The notes under the pieces: model-generated | The model's input: only the letters and a program-made list of their open reading frames with translations | Database searches by the model: none | What the model was told of the DNA's origin: nothing | NCBI GenBank assembly: GCA_019894875.1 | Contig: JAGXNR010000005.1 | Span: forward strand, 1 to 64,000 | Reading direction: 5' to 3' | Origin: Promethearchaeota archaeon | GTDB lineage: Archaea > Asgardarchaeota > Lokiarchaeia > Sigynarchaeales > SOKP01 | Length of the DNA stretch: 64,000 bases | Shown here: positions 36,328-45,100 of the stretch, one piece after another | How positions within the stretch are numbered: position 1 is the stretch's first letter | Layout of the letters: each line of letters starts with the position of its first letter | Position numbers and translations under genes: made by a program

Positions 36328-37290
36328 TTAGTCTACTTCTTTTTTTCCAAATATCCCTTGAGGTCTGATTATAAGCATTGCAATAATAATTATGATCGGT
36401 ATTACATGAGCCCAGGATGCCCCAGGGAATCCTTCAATTAATGCCGGTAAGATTACTGTCGTAAAACTACCGACAAATCCTATAATGAAGGCACCAACAA
36501 CACTTCCAAAAAGACTTCCCATCCCCCCAAGAATCACTACTGCGAATGAATTTGTCAAGTATGTGAATCCCATATGTGGTCCATCTATAGTACCTCCTGG
36601 TAAATATAGGATAGCTGCGACGCCTGCAAGAAATGCAGATATCATAACAGTATAAAGGAAGACTCTATTGGAATTTATACCCATAAGAGTTGCTGCCTCA
36701 CGGTCTTGGGAGACTGCCCGAATTGACTTCCCAAGCTTTGATTTATTGATAAATAAAGCTAATATTACAACAATTATTATGGAAATAATTATAAGAAAAA
36801 TGTACTGATTAATTAATGGTAACCCTAAAACTTCTGTACTACCTGTAAAAAATTTAAATTCACTAATAGACCAAGTTTCTGAACCAAATTCTGTAGTCAT
36901 TATCAATTGTTGAAAAAAGAAAGCTAATCCGAAGGTGACTAAGACTACTCCTACAGCAGATTCCTGTAAAGGTTTAATAAGTAATATGTATGAAAGCGCC
37001 CCAATAATTGTTATAATAAGCAATGCAAGAACTACCGCAAGAAGACCAACCATATAATTTTCAAAACCAGCAGAAAAAGAACTAAAACTAGCAGTAAAAC
37101 CAAGAAATCCCGGAAATAAATAATTTGACATTGTTAAAAGCAAATATCCAGTTATCATGAAATAGGCACCATGAGCCAAATTCATAATGTGCCCTACCCC
37201 ATAGACTAAGGAGTATCCTATAGCAACTAATGCCAACACAGCACCTTGCAGAGTACCATTAAATAAAAAGTTCATAAACTCATTAACCAT
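36328..37290 (-). CDS. livH: ABC transporter permease LivH
   Basis: The 320-residue permease shows LivH features: NGTLQGAVLALVAIGYSLVYGVGHIMNLAHGAYFM at the N-terminus (written here in two parts: NGTLQGAVLALVAIGY and SLVYGVGHIMNLAHGA), SIRAVSQDREAATLMGINSN as the ATPase-contact loop, and NSFAVVILGGMGSLFGSVVG. About eight helices are seen. It forms the transmembrane channel with LivM. Confidence 0.93.
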   Translation of the reverse strand: MVNEFMNFLFNGTLQGAVLALVAIGYSLVYGVGHIMNLAHGAYFMITGYLLLTMSNYLFPGFLGFTASFSSFSAGFENYMVGLLAVVLALLIITIIGALSYILLIKPLQESAVGVVLVTFGLAFFFQQLIMTTEFGSETWSISEFKFFTGSTEVLGLPLINQYIFLIIISIIIVVILALFINKSKLGKSIRAVSQDREAATLMGINSNRVFLYTVMISAFLAGVAAILYLPGGTIDGPHMGFTYLTNSFAVVILGGMGSLFGSVVGAFIIGFVGSFTTVILPALIEGFPGASWAHVIPIIIIIAMLIIRPQGIFGKKEVD

Positions 37291-37505
37291 AATTATTCAC
37301 ATGGGAGAAAATTGATACAATTATTGATAATTATTATAGACTTTATTTTTTATAAAGGTAATGTTTTAATCATCATTAGACAAAAAAATATAAAATATTT
37401 TTCGTGCAAAATATTGTTTAATCCAGATAAAGAAATGTCTTTCAATGTAAAATGTTAAAAAAAAAAAATTACTTAATTAATAAAATTTTTATGTAAAAAT
37501 TAATT

Positions 37506-38921
37506 CTAAGTACTCCAGAGTGTATGAACCCATGGCGCCATAGAGTATGTTCCCATAGGCACAACTGAACCATCAGGGTACAAATGACCAGCAGTTGGGA
37601 CGACCTCTTTACCACCAGTACTATTCCATTGGACCCATAAAGTATATCCAAATGGGTATCCTGAAGGAAGTTCATGATCGTCAGGCCAAATGGCACCAAG
37701 TCCAGTAACGCTACCGGGAAATGCTGAAGGAGTTGCTAAGACGGCTGCTGGAGTTCGTGTCTCCAATTTATCAATTAATGTATCTGCATCTAATGAGTTG
37801 GTTCCATCGATTGCCCATGAAATGGCTCTCGTCGCGTCATAGGCACCCTGCGCTGTATAAAGTGGATCATGACCCCATAGATCATGAAAATCATCCCAAA
37901 ACGCGATGGTAGTAGGAGTCTTATTGACTCTATAACAACCCTGCATTACAGTTTCATATGCACATGCTCCATTACTCTGGTCCCAAAATGTATCTAATTG
38001 CGATTGGACGTCAATTCCTATTATTATATACGGTCGTTCAGAGTCGGCGTAATTTTGCATCATCATAATTCCACCTTGAGCGGATATTACGGGTATTACT
38101 AAATCACATCCCAAATCCTCAAACGTTTGCATGTGGGTATTCATATCTGCCGCTGACAAGGTAATATCATATCTGATAGAAGCTCCCGTTGGGACGGATA
38201 CACCCGCATAGGGTAAATAGTCATTTAAAAAATTCTCCGTAGATATTGTCCAGGTTAAATCTTCGGATAAAATTCCAACTTTGGTAATATTATGAGTTGC
38301 TCCATATTGGTAATTCAAGACCGCTATTTGCCATGAAAGATAGGAAAATATTTGTCCACCCAATGAAGTTGAGTTATTAGGCATAGCTCTAAAAAAGTAT
38401 TTGTATCTGTCATAAAAATTTCGTACATTGTCAGTGAAGATATCTGTCGCCACCCCTACACTCATAAAGATTATCTGATTATCCATAAAAACTTCCTGGT
38501 AGGCCAATACTGCTTCGGTTCTGAATCCGCCAATAGCGAATTGAATACCTCTATCATATACCAACCTCTCTGCCGCAGCAACTCCTCTAGATGTGACCAA
38601 ATTGGGATTACCTTCATCCGTATCTTCCATTACATATCCAAAATAATAATCTGAGCCGTTAATGTCTATTCCCCCAGCTTCATTTATTTCTTTGATAGCC
38701 AAATGTACACCCTTATAAGCTCCATCACCTGTTATTTCACCTGTATCACCCGCGACTCCGATCTTAATTATATGATCAGAAGCAACACCGCTCGGGGCTC
38801 CAGGAGTGCTAAATCTCTTTACAGGTGGTGCTCCCAGAAAAATCCACGCTCCAACTCCGATTCCTACGCCTATTACAGCAATTAGAACGATTGCTAAAAT
38901 TCTTTTTGTTAATGATTCCAT
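37506..38921 (-). CDS. livK: Substrate-binding protein of the branched-chain-type ABC transporter
   Basis: The 471-residue protein has an N-terminal membrane anchor (residues 9-29) with no lipobox cysteine, so it is probably held by that helix on the outside of the membrane. The ligand-binding fold starts IIKIGVAGDTGEITGDGAYK and goes on through GGIDINGSDYYFGYVMEDTD and IGGFRTEAVLAYQEVF, typical of LivJ/LivK periplasmic-binding-fold proteins of the type I class. Such proteins bind branched-chain amino acids, but related ones bind amides, urea or aromatic acids, so the ligand is open. At 471 residues it is longer than usual (near 380) through loops in the second half. There is a 215-bp gap before livH with a T-rich stretch. 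Confidence 0.9.
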   Translation of the reverse strand: MESLTKRILAIVLIAVIGVGIGVGAWIFLGAPPVKRFSTPGAPSGVASDHIIKIGVAGDTGEITGDGAYKGVHLAIKEINEAGGIDINGSDYYFGYVMEDTDEGNPNLVTSRGVAAAERLVYDRGIQFAIGGFRTEAVLAYQEVFMDNQIIFMSVGVATDIFTDNVRNFYDRYKYFFRAMPNNSTSLGGQIFSYLSWQIAVLNYQYGATHNITKVGILSEDLTWTISTENFLNDYLPYAGVSVPTGASIRYDITLSAADMNTHMQTFEDLGCDLVIPVISAQGGIMMMQNYADSERPYIIIGIDVQSQLDTFWDQSNGACAYETVMQGCYRVNKTPTTIAFWDDFHDLWGHDPLYTAQGAYDATRAISWAIDGTNSLDADTLIDKLETRTPAAVLATPSAFPGSVTGLGAIWPDDHELPSGYPFGYTLWVQWNSTGGKEVVPTAGHLYPDGSVVPMGTYSMAPWVHTLWST

Positions 38922-39170
38922 TTATTTTATCACATTTTATTTTTTATTTTAAATTTAAATTTGTCTATTAATAGTTCATTTAACATATATATAAATTTTA
39001 TAACTTTTTCCTTACTAATTTCGAATATTTATAATAAAGACAGAAATTTTTAAAAATATTTCAAAGTAGTAGAAAATTTTGAGAAAATCTTAATAGTCTT
39101 GTTAAAACTCCGAAATTATTCATTCAGAAATGATAAATAGAAAATAAACAATTACCTCACACAATATTTC

Positions 39171-42100
39171 TTAAATGGGAATAGTAGTGAGTTGTATAAA
39201 AAATAAAACCCCAAATAAAATTAATAAAATGAAAAGTGAAAGTAGGGTATAAAATCTCCATTTAACTGAAATTTTTTCTCTTTCTTCTTTTCTCCCAAGA
39301 AAAACTAATATGATTGTACCAACAACAGCAGTGGATATAAAACCCGTGAAAATATACCATTCAGGAGTTATTACTATAAACAATAATCCTATTACACTTC
39401 CCCATCCAATAGATAAGCGTAATATTCTTCTTTTGAATATTATATCTGGATCACTTGTTTGAGCGTATGGGATAATTAAATAAAGCAAACCAAAAATTGC
39501 CAACGCAAGTAATGTAGAATGAATCGGATTCAGGAGACCAAGTATAATATCGGATAAAACAATCCCAAAAAATATCCCCAGAAAAATACTAATTATAGTC
39601 CAAATTACCTTAAAATGGATTTTCACAAAGCTGTAAATTGTTTCTAAAGCACTAATTATTAATGATTTGATTTTTTGAAAGGTTTTAGTAAGGATGTCAA
39701 TAAATTTATTGAAAAGTTCACGCAATTCTTCCATCAGAAACACAAAGGGATAAATAGCAAATGTAATAACTAATATAGTTACCCCAATCTCCCAAGATAA
39801 TGACACATGATATATAATTGAGCTCAATAAAGAAAAAGTGGCTGCCCAAAAGATGAATGCAAGAAGAGAGTGTTCTTTAAATGGTTTTATTACTATTCCC
39901 AAGAAAATTACGAATATAAATAATGCTTCGCTTAACTTTAATAACACATTAAGATGCGGAATAAATCCTAATAATAGGTAAATATCGAAAGATACGAAGA
40001 TTCCAATTGTCAAAAATGAGATTTTTTTAATATTATTTCGCTGTTTCTCATTAAATACACCTATATATTCATCAATGAAAGTTAAAATAAACAAGATTCC
40101 TATCGAAGCAAGTACCAGATTTAAGGAATAGAATAGATTTACTGTCGCATTATAAACTGGCCAAGTAATAAAATCTAAGTATAAGATAAAAATGAGTATC
40201 TTTCTAATCTTCTTCTTATTTGAAATTACATATTTTGAAAAACTTAGCAGCTTGAAGAGGTAATATGTTTCAATAACTAAGATAAATATGATTAGAGGTA
40301 CTGATGTAACCAAAATGGTAAAGAAATATATGTTATAAACCCAAATTAAATATATTGTTGTAAAGGCCATAATGAAAAGCCACGAAAGTACATTGAGGTA
40401 ATTAGAAACTTTTCCTATAAATTTCATAACATAGGTATCAATAATCATCAAAACATGAACCATTAGACTTAAAACTAAAAGCATTAATTGTGGATCTACA
40501 CTAAATATTGTTAACGCTTGGAGTAAAAGGAGAAAGAGATTAATATAGAAACCTACTCCTAAAATTCGTGTTGAATATCTTCTCCTTTTATCAATTAACT
40601 CTTTTTTATTTGGGTATAATTGAAGTAGTGAAATAAAAAAAGAATAAATAGTATAAAATTGCATTAAGATAAATAATAGGACTTCTACACTTAGTAAGAT
40701 TTGAAATTGAGCAACAAAAGCATTCAAAATTAACATAATCAGTAATGAAATCACAAAATAACTTAAGGTATGAATTAATTGGGCATACCCCCTCTTTATT
40801 TTCTTGATAGAATAAATATCTAATAGGGTTAATGCAAAAAATATTAACTGAGAGACTAAGATACTTTCAATAATTCCTGTAAAAGCAATCATCAACCCAT
40901 AAAACAATAGACTCGTTTCTAAATAGAGAACTATTATAAGCAATGAAAAAGTTCTTGTTAAGAATTCTGGTTTTTTGGCTTCATAGAAGAGAGTATTAAT
41001 ATATCTAACAGTCTGAAAGCTAAAACATGTTTCTATTAAAATAACTAAAATTATTGAGAAGACATTTAAAATATTGAACAAACTGAAGATAAATATCATA
41101 TTTATGGCAAATAAACTTTGAAAAATCATTAAAAGAACGATTTCAATTGAAGATTTCAACTTTACATCAAATTTTATGAGAAAATAACTTAAAATAAATA
41201 AAAGTAGAAAAGAATTTTGGAATAACATTAGATAATAAGGAATTCCACTTAAACCTTCAATAAGCATTATAATACCGTTAGATATCAATGAGCTTATGTA
41301 AAATGAACCCGAAACAAAGAGAAGGTAATATAATATTAATCTCCCAATAGCAATTTTTTCTTTTGGGATATTTAAATACGCAAGAAAACTGAGAGAAATT
41401 TGATTTATCAGGGCTATCATTGATAACAATAGGAAGAAGTTTAAGTGATATAAAAAGAAGAACAACGATAGAGCATTAGAGAATATGAAAAAAGACCAAA
41501 AAGTAAGTCGACGTCCTGATGATTCAAATAAATAACCCAAATATCTCATGTCTATTATATATGATTCAAAAAATATGACACCACTTAAAATCAGAATGAA
41601 GGAATAAATGATAATCGGAGTAGCAATGGATAAAAAAATCAAGTAGAGTGAAAAATTAATAGCTAAGGCGGTAGGTATCAATAAATATATCACAAAACTA
41701 ATTTTGTTGAAAAAAGGAAGAAGGCCTCCATTTTTTAAATGATTATCTGATTTTTCGATGTATTTTATTTCTCCCCTTTTTAAATGAATATCTGATTTTT
41801 CGATATATTTCAAACCAAATAAGATAAAAACTGGCCAGATTATTAGAAAATCAAGAAATTGATAAATAAAAATAAACTGACTAAACAAAAATTGATCTTG
41901 TAAAACAGGGATAAGAGTTGATATCAACAACGAGATAAAGAGAGAGTTAAGAATAAAACTTGTAAAATTTACGAGCTTAATTTGATTTTTATCTTGAAAA
42001 ATTTTCATCATACTATTTTTCGTTTCTTTAGAATCTTCTCGGGTATAATTTTTAAAGGCATTAAATATAACTTGGAAGAGGGTTATATAAATTATTGAAA

Positions 42101-45100
42101 AGGTTAAAAATGCTAAAAACCATACGGATCTAAGTACTTCAATTAAAAGTAGTAATTCAAATAATGGTAAAGCAAAAGGAACTGGAATGAAAGACCAAAG
42201 AAAATATCTATAATCAATTAATATAAAATAAAGAAATATTAAAAAGATCCCTGAGAATATGCTAATTAAAATATATGGTGATGCTCCCAAGAAAACAGAA
42301 AATAATGATGTTATGGAGGATGATGTACCAACTGCTACAATAAAAAGTGGGATTATTCTATTTATCCGAAATTTCAACTTATATTTGTTAAAAATAAAGT
42401 ACGTACATCCAAAGACCGTTAATGCGAAAAAGAAAGCAAACATTACAAATTGTGGATGCAGTCTACTAAAAGTATTGAAAGTTAACCAAGCTAAATTGAC
42501 TATCAAGATCCAAGAAAGGCTGACATCAATTATTCTATGCGATAGTTTTACAGATTTTGATGAAAAGAGACTAAATCCTACTACAATTAGACTTATATTT
42601 ATTGTGAAAATAACATCTTGGATACTAGAAAAAAGGATGAAATAGACTGTAATAAAAATACCCGTAAGTACTATAAAATAACTTATAATCAATATAATAC
42701 CGATTGACCGAACATTTGGGAAAAAAGAATATATAATCATTAATAACCCAATTACTAGGATATCAATTGAAATCGTTACATCTAATGAAATTCCTATAGA
42801 AACTAGATAAAACAACAAAAATGAAGCATTAATAATTACTAATACCATCCAAAAAACGGATACAATTTTCCAATACTTCAATCCTATTATTATAGGCATA
42901 AATAAAAGAACTGCAAATAAAACAAATAGTAGATTGAGTAGTAAAACATCACTAAATAGATTGTGACTAATCCAGTACAATAAAAATAAGCTTTCTCCCC
43001 AAACAATAAAAACTAGTTTTAAGAAATATTTCTTTATTTTAGTGTAAATGACCGGTAAGAAAAATAAGGAGCATATGATAATAGATAAAATTGATGAGCC
43101 TGTAAACTCAAAAGCTCCAAAGAGATTCAAAGATTCTAAAACATCAACCCCACTTAAACTTTTATATATTATTATAAAATTAACGAAAGGTAAAATGTTC
43201 CACACATACCAACCTGATTTCCAAATTTCCCAAGAAATTCTCCACTGATAAATTCCAATACAAAGATAGAAAAGAAAAACACCCACGTTAATACTGAATA
43301 TTATCGGGATGGGATCTGTAAACGGGATTGAAAATGAAGTAATTATAAAGAAATACAAAAAGGTGGGAATGCAGAATATTATTGCGAATAAAACAAAATA
43401 AAACGATTTCCTTCTAAAATTTGCAGGAGATTTGTTAAATAGTAATACAAAAACGAATCCTGTTATACCCGATGTTAAAGTAAAGGTAAGTAGTGGGTTG
43501 AGCCCGATGTACGGGGGATTATTAAAAAGCAAAAAATAAGAAATGAAGCTTATTAAATCAAAAACTGCTAGTAAAACGCAGGGTTTAATAAACCACTTAT
43601 ACATAACATTTTTCAGTCGATAAAAGTAAATTCCCATGAAAAATAAAAATAAAAAGAGTGAGATTGTTATGTTGTAAATTAAAGGGATTATAGTATAAGA
43701 AAATAATAATGAAAAAGATAATAGAGAGAAGGTTGTATATAATGTGAACTTTTCAAAAATATTATTTCTTTTATAGTTTAACCATATTGAAAAAAGTAAA
43801 ACAATAGATATGGCTGTTAAATAAATTTGGGTATAATATTCTAGTAAAGTTAAATCCAAGGTATTCATATAAATGAAAGCCCCGAAAGGAACTGTCGTAA
43901 TTGCTATAAACAGTACATATCCTAAAAGTAGATATATGAAAAATCTGACTACGTTTATCATAGAACGACATGATAAAATAAGAATTAATATAAAAAAAGA
44001 GAATAAAATAGGAACGATAGTAAGCATAAAAAATTGACTTGTTAACAATAAGAAAGATGATAGATAAAATTTGATCAATTGGGTGATGGTATAGTTTTCT
44101 ATTACCGAATTATATCTCAAGAAACAGAAGTAGAAAAATAAAATTAGGTTAGTTATTATAACCGTAAGTGGAAGAAAGTTAAATACATTGAATGAAGAAA
44201 TGTTCCTTGTAAGAACATTGAAAATATCCAAGAATAGACTTAAACTTGAGATGATAAATACTCCTAGAAATACTTTTTTTGTGAAGATTTGAGTTCTATC
44301 TGAAATTATTTTTAGATTTTTGAAATAAGTTAGTGAAATCGGAGTTAAAATTGAGAAAAATAGCATAAAGATGATTATCTGTGTTATAATTGAAAGGGGA
44401 ACAACAAGAGATATGAAAAGGCATATAAAGATCTTAAATGAAAACCATAAAATCAATTCAAGCCAATTTCTTAACGATTTAAATTCTAGTTCTATCAATT
44501 TTGACCTGATGAGAAGTAAGTTAAATAAGAAAAAGAGTCCAAGATACCACACAATATTTAAAGGAATTAATCCAAAGGGGAGGAAATTTAGTATATCAGT
44601 AATTAGAATTAAAGATACTATTAAAAATGACGATGAAAAAACAAATCCATATAGTATACTTTCACGTAAGTATTTACTAATTTTCAATTCTTTAGAATAA
44701 TTAGATATCAACCTTAAAGTATAGAAGTTTAACACGAAGAATATAAAAATTGTCAGACTATATGATAATTCATTCAGTAGATAAGGGAAGATCCAAAAAG
44801 CTGAAAAAAGTGAAAATGAAAACCAAGTAAGGATTTCAAGTAATTTTAAATGTTTTATTATTTTTTCAAATATTTTAAACTTCATACAAATGAAATCTAA
44901 GAAATTCAGAATTAGAAATAGCAATATTAAAGTAATTGTAGTAATAATGAAAAAATCAACTCTCAATAATTCTAATCCAACTATAGTTGGAATTAATACT
45001 ATAAATCCAGACAGGAGTAGACTATTAACAAATATGGTGTTTTTAACAAGGTTTTGATTAAAAAGTTTTTTTTTATAAGAAAATAAAATGGGGAGGTAGA

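Noticed and set aside
42259..44700. Plus-strand ORFs of 109-128 codons inside the giant gene
   Set aside because: They are antisense shadows rich in Lys/Ile/Asn from the AT-rich transmembrane code.
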